Part shown: piece after piece, positions 48,436 to 61,806 of the stretch
Position numbering within the stretch: position 1 is the first letter of the stretch
Layout: each line of letters opens with the position of its first letter
Origin: Syncephalis fuscata
Taxonomy: Eukaryota; Zoopagomycota; Zoopagomycetes; Zoopagales; Piptocephalidaceae
DNA length: 64,000 nucleotides
Direction: 5' to 3'
NCBI GenBank assembly: GCA_025786725.1
Contig: JAHLTZ010000007.1
Span: forward strand, 62,001 to 126,000
The notes under the pieces: model-generated
Told to the model about the DNA's origin: nothing
Databases searched by the model: none
The model's input: only the letters and a program-made list of their open reading frames with translations
Made by a program: the position numbers and the translations under genes

Positions 48436-51400
48436 CTAAGTAGGTATAGTTAGTGGATCTTCACCAAATACAACACTTTCAAGCCAGTAAATGGTGCCTT
48501 CAAACCATTTAGATCTTGCAGGGACCAGTGGTTCTTGTACGGCCCATACCGATTCACCAACAAATGGTTCACTAATTAATGGTGCTCTCCATAAGACACC
48601 AAATTTACCACCTGTTGGATCAAAGAATAGCGGTGCTGTTAATAGACCAAATAGATAAATGGTAATGGTTATTAGAAGCACTTGATGTATCTGGATAATA
48701 CGGAATTGTTTTGTAAAGTTATGCGGCATATAACTGGCCATTGTATCAGGTGCTTCAAGTTCAGAGACTCGCAAGTCATCGGTAACAGCATGCATCTTGC
48801 GGTCTTTCTCCCCATCAATACCGTGACCTTTAAGCGTTGTTGCTTGTTTGCCAGACTAGTAAACATTAGTATACTATTGAATGAATGAATGGATGGATTA
48901 CTAATGCAATTACCTTGTTTGATGGATTGCGAGAGATGACATCACTGCCAGCATGGGTAACCATCCATTGAGGGCCGCCATCTAACAATAGTTTAATTAA
49001 TTAGTTATGTAATTGTCTTAATAATAAATAATACTGACCTGGTGCGTGTTTCATCTCATTATTAATGGTCCATTATTGGGTCGTGTCTATTATAAATAGA
49101 TTATTAAATAAATCATTTAATAAAGTGTTGTTTAACTTACATTAGATGGTTTAAATCAGAGGGTAATACTATATAGTTAGACATAATTAGTTATAACACA
49201 ACATCTATATGACTAGTTCTACTTACACAACTCGCATTGAGTACCTTGTGTATGAATGATAGGACCAGTCGTGCCATTCTTACGCATCTTTTCCAATTGT
49301 AGTATCAGATTTTCTTTATCGTTATTGGCTTTTTGTAATTGACGACGTAGATCCTCTTGTACTATATATATATAATTATATAATCATATAATCATATTAT
49401 AATGCTTTAGATGTATTGATCAATTAATTGACCATTATTAAACTTACCACGGTTATTGTCAGACATTATACGATCTTTTTGCTGTTGTAATACTTCATTT
49501 TCATTTCGAAGTATATCAATATGATGATAAATGTCTCGATGCAACTAAAGTTACAAAGTAATTAATAGCAGGCTTATTAGTATTATTGCTATAGTAAATA
49601 ATAAAGCCTAATAACATACATGACCTTCCTCATGGATGGATGTATCGGCAGATTCTAAATAAACAAATTAAATAAGTTATTATTATTACTATTATTACTA
49701 TTTAGTAATAACTTACCTGTAGGATATTGGTTTACTTTATTTAATAATTCAACATTATCGGTATGACGCTTAATAAAGTATTTCTATTAGTATTTCTATT
49801 ATGTTGAATATAGAATACTTACTTGATTATTGGCATCAGTCTTTGTCTTGGGTAAGTTGTTGGTTAGAACGTCATCGTTATCAAAGCTTGAATTGCCTAT
49901 TTCCGATTTCAAATTCTATTTAGTATTGATACTAGATTAATTGTATATTCTTATAGTTATTCCACAGTAACCTACTCTTCCTGTTCGTGCTGCTTCAGCA
50001 GTAACAAGTCTGATTAAAAGGTTAAGATAGTAAACATATTAATAAACATATAAATGTAATTGGTTAATAAAGGATACGATGCTCGGCCTAAACTGTCCGG
50101 TATTTGAACAGGTGCTCTATTAGACCATGCCTCGTGTTCTGCCTTCATTTGCTTGACTATTCGTTTTAATTCTTGATTCTCTTTTTGTAACAATTCGTGT
50201 TCCCGTTCAAATTCCTGTGCACATATGACATCATTTTCTAAACGGCGTAATGCTCTTTCAAGCTGTAAACGTTCCTCGGCCGACTATAATGTAAAGACTC
50301 GTGTGTTAATTGTTTACCACTAATCAGTTGTTATAACGTACACGTCGTTGATCTGTTGCCAATTGTTCTATGCTACTCTCGGATGTTTGTAGCTCTTCGT
50401 CTTTAACTCTAAGTTGTGCAAATAGCTTTTCCTCATCCGCTATAACCATATTTAATATTAGTACAAATCATAATTGTATTTACAATTTATTACTTACCGC
50501 ATTTTTCTTCATATTGTGTTTTCATTTTAGTCAATTGACTTCGTAACACTTTGATATTCTTTGTATATTTCTGTGCCTCATTCTCTAGCTGTCAATTGCC
50601 ATTATATTATTATTATTGTGTGTTAATATGTTTATTCAACTTACCAAAGTAATTTGTTCACGATGGTGTTTTTCATTGCCTTGTAGTTCAAGTATGTGTC
50701 GCTTTTTAATACTAATAGCATTCTGCATCTCGTCCATCTTTTGTTGAAGTATGGCCACTGCTTCATCGTGTTGGCGGGCCATTGTACCAACGTGCTCTTC
50801 TGATTCTTTTTGACGTCGCTTATAATCAGCCATTTCTCGTCTTAAATTGGTTATTTCATTTACTAAATCCTATATTGGCAATTTATATGGTTAAATAGGC
50901 TATACTAGCCAATAAAATATAGCTACTAACTGCATGTGACATCTCTTCATCGCCTGGATAGTCCTCTGGTTCTTCCATGGTATTTGACATGAATTTAGCA
51001 CGGCGTGCCAAAACACCAGGTGATAAAGGCGAACTAGGTAGATTGGGCGAGTCGCTACGATGTCTGGAAAACATATTTGAATGTCTAGATTTTGTAGGTG
51101 ATTCCAAGTTCTATTTTCAACAGCCAATGACAAAATACATTAGTAATCTAGGAATATACGTGTACAATAAATTCATTTACATCAGTTGGCGACCGAAGTA
51201 GATCCCGTGCCAAGTATCGTCGACCAGTGCTATTTCTTCGATCTCTATACTGGCCTTCATCTTCAGAGCCAAAATACTCGTAATCGGCACCATTTGCTTG
51301 TTGTTGCTGTTGCTGTTTTGTCCATAGATCGGTGTTTGTTTTCTTTGAACCTGATTTTGGCAGTAGTGCGCCATATTCTCGACGTGATGACATAGGCGAT

Positions 51401-52033
51401 GACGGTGCCATACTATTTGGTCGAGGGATGCTTGAACGACCTTGCCCAGGTGTACCACCACGAGAAGCTGGTGATGCGGGCGCCAATTCTCGTAACTGAG
51501 GAATCAAATCAATTACTTGGCTCATAGTAATAGTAATATCTCCCTGAGCTTGAGCCATTGAATTAATCATATCCTTGGCCGGTTCGTTTAGTCTTAGTTT
51601 ACGCTCTTTGTCTAGCTGTGAAAATAATGGTCCAAGATCCGATGCCGTAATAACATTTTGATTATTATGAACTAATTTACCAAATAAATGGCGTACATGT
51701 TCAATCAGCTCGCCATCCTCTTCTGGATTCAAACCATCAGGAAAATATTCGCCAGGTGTGGGTGTATTGGCTCGATAAGCCGATGTCTAAGTCGTGCATC
51801 ATTATAATGGTCGGTTAATAAGGAGGTATTAACAATTAAAACATGTACTACGTGCTGTTTAGGCAGTTTCTCTTCATATAGTTATATATATAATATAATA
51901 TACTAATACTAATAACTAGTATTCTACTCGTTCATTAGGTTATAACACTTACCGTAGTGTTAGCGTCTGTTGTTGATGGCGCTGTTTTGGAATCATATTC
52001 CATATCTGATATTGGATCACCGCCCGTATCCAT
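48436..52033 (-). CDS. Coiled-coil protein with C-terminal membrane span, possibly KASH/spindle-pole type
   Basis: The start MDTGGDPISDMEYDSKTAPS joins in phase 0 to TSAYRANTPTPGEYFPDGLN. An EF-hand-like helical domain follows (ELIEHVRHLFGKLVHNNQNV, ITASDLGPLFSQLDKERKLR), then a Ser/Pro-rich linker and a long coiled-coil over roughly 49.2-50.9 kb. Near the C-terminus a span (IHQVLLITITIYLFGLLTAP) is followed by about 55 residues with aromatic and Pro content ending EDPLTIPT. N-terminal helix-loop domain, coiled-coil, membrane span and short luminal tail resemble fungal nuclear-envelope/spindle-pole KASH-like proteins such as Kms1; that is inference from layout only. One of its many introns is U12-type (50010-50077). 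Exon borders in the middle are approximate. Confidence 0.65.
50010..50077 (-). other. GT-AG U12-type intron (minor spliceosome)
   Basis: On the minus strand the donor is GTATCCTTTATT, matching the U12 GT-AG consensus. CTATCTTAACC (about 50020-50030) matches the U12 branch site, with the AG only about 12 nt beyond it (CAG, 50010-50012). The flanking exons join in frame: IPDSLGRAS and LVTAEAARTGR. Other introns in the same gene have ordinary GTAAGT donors. Confidence 0.85.
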
Positions 52034-54227
52034 AATATTAGCCAATGCTGGTCTAGCTATGTTATCTTTTAATAATAAAAAAGCGACGTACACAGCGTCG
52101 TTGAGTGCAGTTCAGTGCCAATTGAAGTTACTAAGTAAATAATGGCAAGCGTAGATAATCGCCAATAACAACGCTAATAAAGGCTGCAGTAATATGTAGC
52201 TTCCCCCTCAATCGTTGTATGTTCAACGATTACAGATAGAAAAGAGAAAAGAAACAATAACAATAACAAAAAGTACAATCCAGTCAAGGCTTGTAAGACA
52301 AAAGACGTGACAAACTGTCGAAAATGACGCTTAAATATCGCGCAATAGACGTTGGTCGAAATGTAAACAATAACAATAATGATGGTGATCGATATACACA
52401 ATACTATCCGTCAGTGAAGAGTCTACGTTTAACAAGCGAGTTGATATAGGCAAGAAAAGTGGCCAGAATACAAGTAGTAGAAGTAGTAGAAGTAGGTTAG
52501 CTAGTATGGACGCGTAGATAAAAGTGGTATGGCAGGTCAAAGCGTCGATATATGCGTAGGCTATAATTCTGTATGTGTACCAATGGATGGTGTAAAAGGA
52601 ACAAGGTTGATGAATCAATTAGAGATGAAATTATATCGATATTCATACAACTAATCACTTATTATTATTATTATAGATTGAATACTTTTATGTTCTATTC
52701 ACTTTTCAACTATTAAATTAATTCAGCTTTTTATGCATTGTAATTATAAAGTATCCATTTGTATCATTATTATTTATAAATCGATACTATTGTCATACGT
52801 TTAACTCTAACCATAGAGTCATTTATTATAGCTATGCTCATAAACCTTGTACCAACATGCAGTATCGATCCACGTGATTAAACCAGCTGATATTTGAATT
52901 TAATTATGCGACTAACATCTACTTTAATCCCTCGGGGTAGTAAATCTTTTCTTACTAAAAGAAAATGAACCCGTGTTCTCGGCAGTGGTGGTGTTGGTCT
53001 GTCATTTCCATCACAGATTAAAGAGCTACTTTGACTCTCACATTTTGAGTCCTCAAAGCAAAACCCATTCCAATCAGAGTTATGCCGTTGTTATGCACAG
53101 CATAGTTATATCAATTCCTATTAAAATGTTGTTAATAAATTGATTTGAATAAATAATATGTTATATTATTTGATTTCTTTTAAACATTTGAAGCTAATTA
53201 TTATTGTTGTTGGCCATGTGTAGAAAGATTAATTGAATATTAATAAAAGCCATATGATTGCGATTCTATATCATTCTGCAGTTGTCGTTATTGTTACTAC
53301 GTACAGTGTGGATTATTGCGTCTAAATGATCTTTTTATTTTCTAATTTTTACTGTTGCATTTTAGGTATATTTGTAATGTAAGATACTCATTTATGGCGA
53401 CAAGAAGGTAGGATAAATAGCGTTCTAATGTCCACTATTCCCTTGAGCATTTTTGGTATCAACTTAGTAGATGCAGTTTATTTGCCAATCATTGATAAAG
53501 CAAATGGCTCCCCATATGCAATAATGATAGGTTGAGTTCTTCATCAGGAAGATCTTGTGGCGACAGTTGTAACCAGAAAAATACGGCATGCCGTTGAGGT
53601 TACTTGAACAGGTGTTGATGTAAATAAGAGAAATAAAGACTAGGATTGAATATGTTTTTATTAATATTCAAATACACATGCTATTTATATTGTATATTCA
53701 ACATCATCATGTAATATATTACTGAATAAAACAATAAGATAGCAATAGGAAAAGAAGAGTAAAATAAGTAAATAAAAAATATAGGTTGAAATACAATAGC
53801 TTTTTAATGTTAATCATTTATTATTAGACTCATGTGATTCAGTGTCAAAAGATCAAAGCTAACATCCTTTACTTGATTGAACTACACATCTGTTGTTCTA
53901 CTAAACATGGAACTGAATGGCGAGTGACATTAAATAGCAAACTATAATGCTTTGAATAATTTACAGCAACAATAATATGGATCAACATTTATCTATTCAT
54001 TATATTTTATTGTAAGTAACATGAAAATACTATTTAATATCTATTTTGATATTGAAAATAGTGCAAATTAATTAAGACTCTGATTGATTCAATCAAACTT
54101 GATATGACACTGCTTCAACAAATACCACTTCTCAGTAGTAAAGACTGATCGACGGTTTATTTGAGTTACGGGTCTTTTTATCCTTCAGTTTAAGGGTAGA
54201 GATTCAAAATGAAATAGCTCCTGTTAT
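52034..54227. other. 2.2-kb intergenic region
   Basis: No supported gene lies here. The first 600 bp are the upstream region of the coiled-coil gene. Around 53.4-53.6 kb short open stretches exist on both strands (for example plus-strand text DAVYLPIIDKANGSPYAIMI) without splice signals or family resemblance. No transposon termini were recognised. Confidence 0.45.
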
Positions 54228-55291
54228 TTAATACCAGCTCATTTTATGAGCACGTTGACGACGTTCTTGAGAATCGGCTTCACGTAACGTGCCATCAGTA
54301 TCACGTACAAGAATTTGTCGTTTCTATTTAACTATTAGTATAGACAAATTTTACAAATAATGTAACTTACGGTTACATCAACTTTACGATTAATATCGGT
54401 AATCATGAATTGCCATCGCTTATTGCCTAGACTGGGCTCGCGGGCAATTACTTGTGCTTCCGATGATTTGTTGTTTTGTTCTAACTGAAGCTGTGCCAGT
54501 GTGATGCTTTGACGGCCCTTTTCATCCACCGACTGTTTAATCTTTTTATACGACAAACGTTCTAGCAGTTTTGCAGCATTCTATAATACATAATAATCAT
54601 AATATAAAATAGTAAATACATTTAAAATAATATAGCGCTCTTCGTTCTATTGTACAATAAATTTACCTCAGGCCCAAATTTTGTTTCTTCACCAATAGCA
54701 ATGTATTGTGGCTTGCCTACGTGTGGTATGGCTTCGTGTGGCAATTCGCTTAATACCATTTTTGATTGAGCTCCTAACATCTTTTCCATGCCATCAACAT
54801 AGTGTTTCTGTACTACCATATTCTACGCGCTAGTGATGAGTATATTTGTATACTGCATTTTATACACCAATAAATACCTTGGCAGATTCGCGTGCTTCAT
54901 ACGCCTTTAGACGTAGAATGGCTTCTGCTCGCTTAATAGATATATTGTATTGGTTGGAGATTTGACGTGGCGTCCATACCGCTGGATTATTATACCATAG
55001 CGAGAAAATCTCGGAACGCGTCTTGTCCGTTAAGGGTGCATTGGGACGGAAGGCTGGATTCAGCGGGAATGGCTGTTGTTATTAGTATAAGTTAGTTAAT
55101 ATATGACCGTTAGTAGGTGCTAATCAAGGTAATATACGTGTGTGTACACATACATGGCGACCCATACCAACATAGTTGGTCTGTCCCGGTGTCATATACT
55201 TGTATTTATCTCCTTCATTTAATAGCCAATTAACCGCCCGTCTAAGCTGTTTAGACGCTGACTTGGTTGCAGTGGCAGTTGGGGTCGCCAT
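54228..55291 (-). CDS. Bot1/mS35-like mitochondrial protein (eukaryotic mitochondrial regulator family)
   Basis: The start MATPTATATKSASKQLRRAV continues as NWLLNEGDKYKYMTPGQTNY. The next exon has PFPLNPAFRPNAPLTDKTRS, then NNPAVWTPRQISNQYNISIK and RAEAILRLKAYEARESAK, the family core (W, PR-ls-Y-iSikRaeAILrLK). A less conserved C-terminus ends RRQRAHKMSWY. Fission yeast Bot1 and its relatives are mitochondrial small-subunit ribosomal proteins linked to respiration. The N-terminus is Ala/Thr/Lys-rich without acidic residues at first, consistent with mitochondrial import. About five introns, regular donors. Confidence 0.8.
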
Positions 55292-55738
55292 GTCGTTATA
55301 GTGTTGCTAAATTGACGAATGAGGAATCAGAGAAGGAAGAAGGAAAGGAAAAATGACTAGATCTCAATAGGTCTATTTTATAAAATTAAATATTTAGTTA
55401 TACAAAGGCTATTAACTAGCTAACAATATTAATTGGTGTAATTCAATCAGTTAATCAGTTATTAGTCCTTTGTAGCTATATAATAACATATGCATTTAGT
55501 TTAACTACACACTATTACTATTATCACAAACTAATACAATGTTTGCTGTTCATTTTAACAACAAAAAGCACTTATTTAATCTTAAACATGGCATTATTTT
55601 AAAGAATTGGCAGGTACAAGTGAGTGAGTAGGTGGCGCTTAATGAAGAAAAATGACACAGTAATGACTGGTAATAGTCGTAATGGTGATGGAGTTACAAG
55701 GTTCATCAAAGTGTATCCTACGCTATCCTAGATTGTAT

Positions 55739-57839
55739 CTAATCATCAACATCCAATTGCTCCAATAGTGGTACCAAATCATCCCATAAAGTAGCACTCT
55801 ATAGTATTTGTTAGTGCTGTTGATCTATTTGTAATACTGCAACTTACTTTACGATAAAACTCGGCTTGACTTTCTGCATATTGCTGCAAGAATTCTTTCA
55901 TATCAGTTGCCTTGTCTGTCTGAAAGTTGTTAAATTCTCTAATGACTTCACGGGAAAACAATAGCGATACATCATGTGTCTCATTAACTGCTACTTGTAA
56001 CTATATAATATATAATTAATAATACAATAATTAACTATCCTATTACTTATAGATGTTATTATTCTACTTACCTCATCAATACGTTTTTCTAAACGTAATA
56101 ATTTCTGTTGCCGCGCCTGTTCCATATCGACCCCTTTCATTTCTTCGTACTTTCCTTTAATATATGAAGTAAGACCAGTCGCACCACGTGTATCCTGTAG
56201 GCGTTTTTGCTCTTCCTGCTGTTGCTGTAAATAGAATTGTAGCACTTCATAGTCAATCTGCTTCTGATCGCGTAATCTGAGTATATTCTATACGATTACT
56301 GTTACTTTGGCTATTCATTTACATTATTTAGTAATAGTTACCTTAACACTTTGACAATATACAACATATTCTCTCAATTGAGTTACAAATGCGTGTTCAT
56401 CCGAGTATGTCTAATTGTTACAGTAAAAGTAAGTAAATACTCAATTATATACACGTTATTGCATACCTTTTCTTTCATTAGTTCGGTCGCTTGATTAATT
56501 GTGTTGGCAAATCCATTTAACTGTTCTGCCATTCCCGTTTCAATACTTGCCAAATCAACAATACTTTTAGAGAATATAGTATTGTCATCTTGGAGCTCTA
56601 ATTAATATAACATCTGTATCAATAAACTGTTCATATTTATTATTACAATTATCTTACCCATTTCACGTTTTGTCATCTTTTGATAAACCTTTTCTATTGC
56701 CAATAGATTTTCTTCAAGCTTTTCAGTTGTTTCTTTAATATCAATAAATCGTTGATCTGGATTCTTAAGCTTAGAAAAGGCATTTAAAATAGAGTCACCA
56801 AGACTATCCAGCAAAGTGTCGCGATCAGGTATATTTGCCTCAGTTCGTCCTACAATAGTTACAATTAGTATTAAAAACTATAACTCAATCTGCTTACCAA
56901 ATTGGGAGTTGTAAGGAACTGTTTTACATGTTCGTTTAATTGCAATAATGGATGTCGAGCAATACGACGAATAAACCGTTCTAATCTACATATAAATCAA
57001 ATAAATTAATATTTACAATGTTATCTATATCATTTCACTTACCCGGCCCGTCGTTTTTCAATAAACTCATCATCAAACCGATTACCTGTCAAGTAGCCTT
57101 TGTAACCCACATAAGTGACTAATTCAATTTATTATGATCTAATCACTTACCCATTCGGTATTTCTCAGGTGGTGGTGAAATAATACACTGTGGATATTCA
57201 ACTGCCAATACAGAGTGTAGCCATGCAAAGTCTTGATATCGACGGCGAACAGTAAATGTTGGTGCACCAAGTGATGAGACGCCACACTATATAAGGTGTA
57301 AGTAAAGTATAATACTATGCTAATTACTTAGTACCATAGTTGTTATTTGATAGGATATATGTACATCCTTGACTGTCTCCTTTCGTGGATCGCTAACTGA
57401 CACCGATGTAAATATACGATTGCCAGTCTCTTGACTTCCAAGCTCCGTATAAAGCTGTGCATTTTTTATACTAGATAGATTGCTCGTTGGTGGATGTGCT
57501 GCCGGACTTTCTGTTTCTACATCATCCGACTCCATGGCCGATGTCAACGGATCAGTTTGTGGATAGCTATGCTGAACGTCGTCCTAATAATACAACCATA
57601 TTAGCGTTTATACTTTATGACCTTAACAATAACCACACAATAGCTACAACTAGCATCTTTGTTCTAATTCTTGGCATTGCGCATTTATCGATAACATTGG
57701 TACTTACCCAAACGGTAGACCCGCCTAGCTCCTCTGTTGGCGTGATACTTGTGTCTCGTAGACCATTAGTGATCAATTGTGGATCGTATTCATCGGTTGT
57801 GGTCCCCCAACCAGCAGTACGATAGTCATAGTCATCCAT
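55739..57839 (-). CDS. PX-BAR sorting nexin, SNX4/Atg24-like
   Basis: The acidic N-terminus MDDYDYRTAGWGTTTDEYDP is followed by the PX domain. Its phosphoinositide-binding features are visible: FTVRRRYQDFAWLHSVL (RRY motif), PPPEKYRM with the conserved Pro-rich loop, and FIEKRRAGLERFIRRIARHP. A BAR-type coiled-coil region follows (NPDQRFIDIKETTEKLEENL, AIEKVYQKMTKRE, EEQKRLQDTRG, QARQQKLLRLEKRIDEV). The C-terminus is ATLWDDLVPLLEQLDVDD. SNX4 and partners act in endosome-to-Golgi recycling and autophagy; Vps5 or Snx41 subfamily membership is the main alternative. About eight short introns. Confidence 0.8.
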
Positions 57840-58207
57840 AGATATATGCTGTTGTAATTCAACAAATACAGCAAACCAGGTCTAAATCAACGCCTAACAG
57901 TGGTCCAAATGAAATAGAAACTAGAATAACAACGGTAACGACGGGGAGACAAGTTTGTTTTGGCAGTAGATAGTAAAGGGTCGGCAAGGACGAAAAGATG
58001 ACGCCAATAACCTTGGTCAGTGGAAACCAATGAGAAAGTCAACGGCTTCCTCTATACACGCAAAGTGCCCACGTGACACTTAATATTTCACAGTTGGCTA
58101 TTAATGAAATTGTAGCCAATAATAATAAAACTTTATTTTTCTCTAAATAGCTGCTATTGTTATTGTTCATCACTGCCAGCACCCTTCTATAGCTATAGAC
58201 AGCAACT
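57840..58207. promoter_or_regulatory. Divergent promoter region between sorting nexin and mitochondrial release factor
   Basis: The two start codons (57839 minus, 58208 plus) are 368 bp apart and face outward, so both promoters must lie here. No defined element was recognised. Confidence 0.5.
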
Positions 58208-60019
58208 ATGGCTTTAAGACTAGGGGCTAGTCGAACGGCCCTGTCGTCCCTGGGCACGGCATTCATCACTAGATACTTCAGACGTTCTGGTATAGATCGG
58301 TTTAATGCTACACTAGCAAAGTATGACGCGATCAGAGCGGCAGCTGGTATACGCGCCATGAGTGAATTAGCTGGCAATACTGAGGAAAAATACAAGACTT
58401 TAATGACAAGCAAGATTGAAACGCATTTAATACAACTGGTAAATAAACAAGCAAGTTTAGTAGAAAGATTAAATCAAAAGGTTAGTAATTAATTATTTTG
58501 CAGTTAAATGAGTTGATAATATTGAATAAACAATACATTAGTCGGATGAGTTGTCACCAGATGCGATGGCCACTATATCAAAGGAGATTAGTGATTTGGA
58601 CGAGTTGACAACACCATTTTTAGAATTAAAACGTATTCGTCAAGTAGGTTACAGTGCTTATTAATGCAACTATACTAAAGTATGGCTAGGAACTATGTGA
58701 ATTAGACAAAGCGTACCAAGAAAGCTGTCAAGAATCAAATAGAGATGCCGAACTTGAAGAAATGCTTACAGAAGAACGAGATGATGCACGTGAACGACTT
58801 AATCGGCAAGAACGAGCAGTTATTCGAGCATTAATACCACCCGATCCTACCGATGCAGCAAGCGCCATTCTTGAGATTCGTCCTGGTAAGTTGTAGCGTA
58901 TCGGATCGCAATAGTACTATCTAATAATTCTATAGGTACGGGAGGAGATGAAGCGTCATTATTTGCCGGTGATATGTATCGCATGTTCCAGCGATATTCT
59001 GAGGAAAAGCAATGGAAATTTGAAATTCTTTCGTCAAATGGAGACTTACCACGTTCTATAAAGGTAAGTAATCGATGGAATCATATAAATAGTAGATAAT
59101 TATGACTTATTAGGAAGCAGTAGTTAGTATTACAGGTAGGTAATGACAATTAAACAAATCGACAATATATTGAATAGCAACTCACTAGGCAAAGGAGTTT
59201 TTGGCAATTTGAAATATGAATCCGGCGTGCACCGGTAAATAATCAACCACTAATAATGCGTAGATTAATAGATGGTTTAGAGTGCAGCGTGTGCCAGAGA
59301 CTGAAAAACAAGGACGTGTCCATACCAGTACAATTACCGTGGCCATTTTACCTCAAGCGACTGAAGTAAGCATGTATGCTTATGCTATTGCGCTAACATG
59401 ACATATAGGTTGATATAACGATACGTGAATCAGATCTACGTATTGACCTGTATAGGGCCAGCGGTAAAGGTGGCCAGCACGTTAACACAACCGACAGTGC
59501 CGTACGTATTACCCATATTCCAACGGGCACCGTTGTAGCAATGCAAGACGAGCGATCCCAGCATAAGGTAATTAACTGGACAATTGGATAATTATTATGC
59601 TGATTAATGTAATTTGTAGAATAAAGCAAAAGCACTTAAAGTATTGCGCGCACGAGTTTATGAACAGGAACGACAGCGAACAGAACTTGAGCGTCGCTCA
59701 GCAAGAAATCAACAGGTAAATACACTTGGTATTAATAATGTTAATCATGGTCATTAATGCATTTTACTATTTATTTAGATTGGTTCAGGTGGCCGATCCG
59801 AAAAGATTAGAACCTATAATTTTCCGCAGGTAAATTTAATAGATAATGCTGACGATATAGTTTATTAATAAACAAATTGATAATTAGAATCGTATTACCG
59901 ATCATCGATACAATTATACGATGCACGGTGTTGAAGCATTTTTGACTGGTGAAACGACGCAAATGCTTATAGACACGCTTAAATTACGAGAAGAAATAGA
60001 AAATATTTCGTCACTTTAA
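58208..60019 (+). CDS. MRF1: Mitochondrial peptide chain release factor 1
   Basis: The N-terminus [20 protein letters not shown] followed by TRYFRR is a mitochondrial presequence. A helical domain follows ([20 protein letters not shown]), then domain 2/3: [52 protein letters not shown] and [20 protein letters not shown] with the catalytic GGQ. It ends [15 protein letters not shown]. The GGQ loop and the anticodon-reading region between are uninterrupted, so it should hydrolyse peptidyl-tRNA at UAA/UAG on the mitoribosome. About nine introns, several under 60 nt. Confidence 0.95.
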
Positions 60020-60069
60020 TTTTATAAACAAACTTTTTTTTCACTTTTAATATTCGAGTCTTTTAAAAT

Positions 60070-61521
60070 ATGAATATCTTTGAACGAGCAGCCATCACAG
60101 GCAAAAGCGCCTCTACTCTTTCAACGGTAGGCGTCAGCCATGACGCACTACCTTGGGTTGAGAAATAGTAAGTATTATTGATTAGTGGGTATGCTACCAT
60201 AGATTAATGACCATAATAACGCGCTTAGTCGGCCAAAAACCATGCGTGATATTACCGCTCAAGAAGAAACTATCCAAGTGCTGACACGAACTATGGAATC
60301 TCGCAATGTAAGTGATTAGTACTATTTCTTAATTGATTGTATTGAAAAGATTTATAGTTACCTCATTTGCTGTTCTACGGCCCACCAGGTACAGGAAAAA
60401 CAACGTCTATTTTAGCGTTAGCCCGTGAGATGTATGGGTAAGTAGCATGGACCGCTTAGCCTGGCTTAAAGGCTATTAATTAAATGTTAGCTAATTATGG
60501 TATCCATTACTGCTTAAAAATACATTAGACCAGCACTTTTTAAATCGCGTATACTTGAACTTAATGCATCCGATGAACGCGGCATTCAAGTAGTTCGAGA
60601 AAAGATAAAAAACTTTGCTCGTATTTCTGTTAGCCAGGATAAAAAGTTAGATAGCTGTCATGTAGATAGAACAGTACTGATTAGCTTATTGTACTAATAG
60701 CGAACAAGCACCACCTTACAAACTAATTATACTCGATGAAGCAGATGCTATGACTGGAGATGCACAATCGGCTTTGCGTCGTATTATGGAGGCCTACTCG
60801 AAAGTAACTCGGTTTTGCATAATATGTAATTATGTCAGTCGGTAAGTAATATTTATTTATTTATTTCAGCACTGTAGCTGTACAAACTAACTAATATTAA
60901 TTAGTATCATTGAACCATTGGCATCACGTTGTGCTAAATTTCGATTTAAACCACTTAGCACACAGGATACAACAATGCGTTTACGCTACATCTGCCAACA
61001 GGAAAATGTCAATTGTACCGATGAGGTAACTAAACAATTAAAATGATGTCATTGTTTATTAGATAACGTATTTTTATATTCAGGTATTAGAAGCATTAGT
61101 TCGTGTGTCGGGTGGCGATTTACGTAAAGCCATCACCTTTCTACAAAGTGCCTATCGCCTTCATATAACTGACAATATATCTGTGCTGGCTATTGAGGAA
61201 ATGGCCGGTGCTGTACCTAGCGATATTATCGACAATTTAATGGCCACGTGGCAGCGTGTACCTTCAATGCACGATCAAATACTACAAGTAGTTCGTGAAA
61301 CTGTATTATCAGGCTATTCAGCCACACAAATTCTATTACAGTTACATGACCGACTTATTGACGATATTCACTTGACATCAATACAAAAGGCCCGAGTAGC
61401 ATTAGTACTTGGAGAGGCAGATAAACAATTGATGGATGGGGCGGATGAACACCTTCAACTATTAAATATACTAATGGGTGCTTCCCGTGCACTGACGGCA
61501 ACACCATCATCAAAGTCATAA
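60070..61521 (+). CDS. RFC2: Replication factor C subunit (yeast Rfc2 / human RFC4 type)
   Basis: A small AAA+ clamp-loader subunit. Visible: [19 protein letters not shown] (RFC box II, split by an intron), Walker [41 protein letters not shown], Walker [41 protein letters not shown], and the SRC arginine-finger motif in [34 protein letters not shown] is the sensor-2 region. The collar domain ends at ATPSSKS. The ERGI and [13 protein letters not shown] text favours the Rfc2/RFC4 subunit over Rfc4/RFC2. It loads PCNA during replication. It starts 51 bp after the MRF1 stop, on the same strand. Confidence 0.94.
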
Positions 61522-61806
61522 GCTACACACACACACAAATGCTATACAGAAGCAGTTAATGGTATAATTATTAAAATAAACACATTCCAACGAATGATTT
61601 GTATTTATTTTTTTCCATTGGTTATTACTAAGTGATTATCATAAAACAAAGTAGAATTTGTTATTTCACTTTCTTCCCGACTAAATTAAATGACACAAGC
61701 TACTAATCTTTTCCCCTTCTTTTAAAGGATAAAGATTATAAACAAGTTGTGTACTACTCATTTATGTCGGATTACTTACTACTTTGACGACTAGGCTGTT
61801 ACTGCC

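Noticed and set aside
53395-53600. Possible transposase fragment
   Set aside because: Short open stretches occur on both strands with no catalytic motif, no terminal repeats and no target-site duplication seen.
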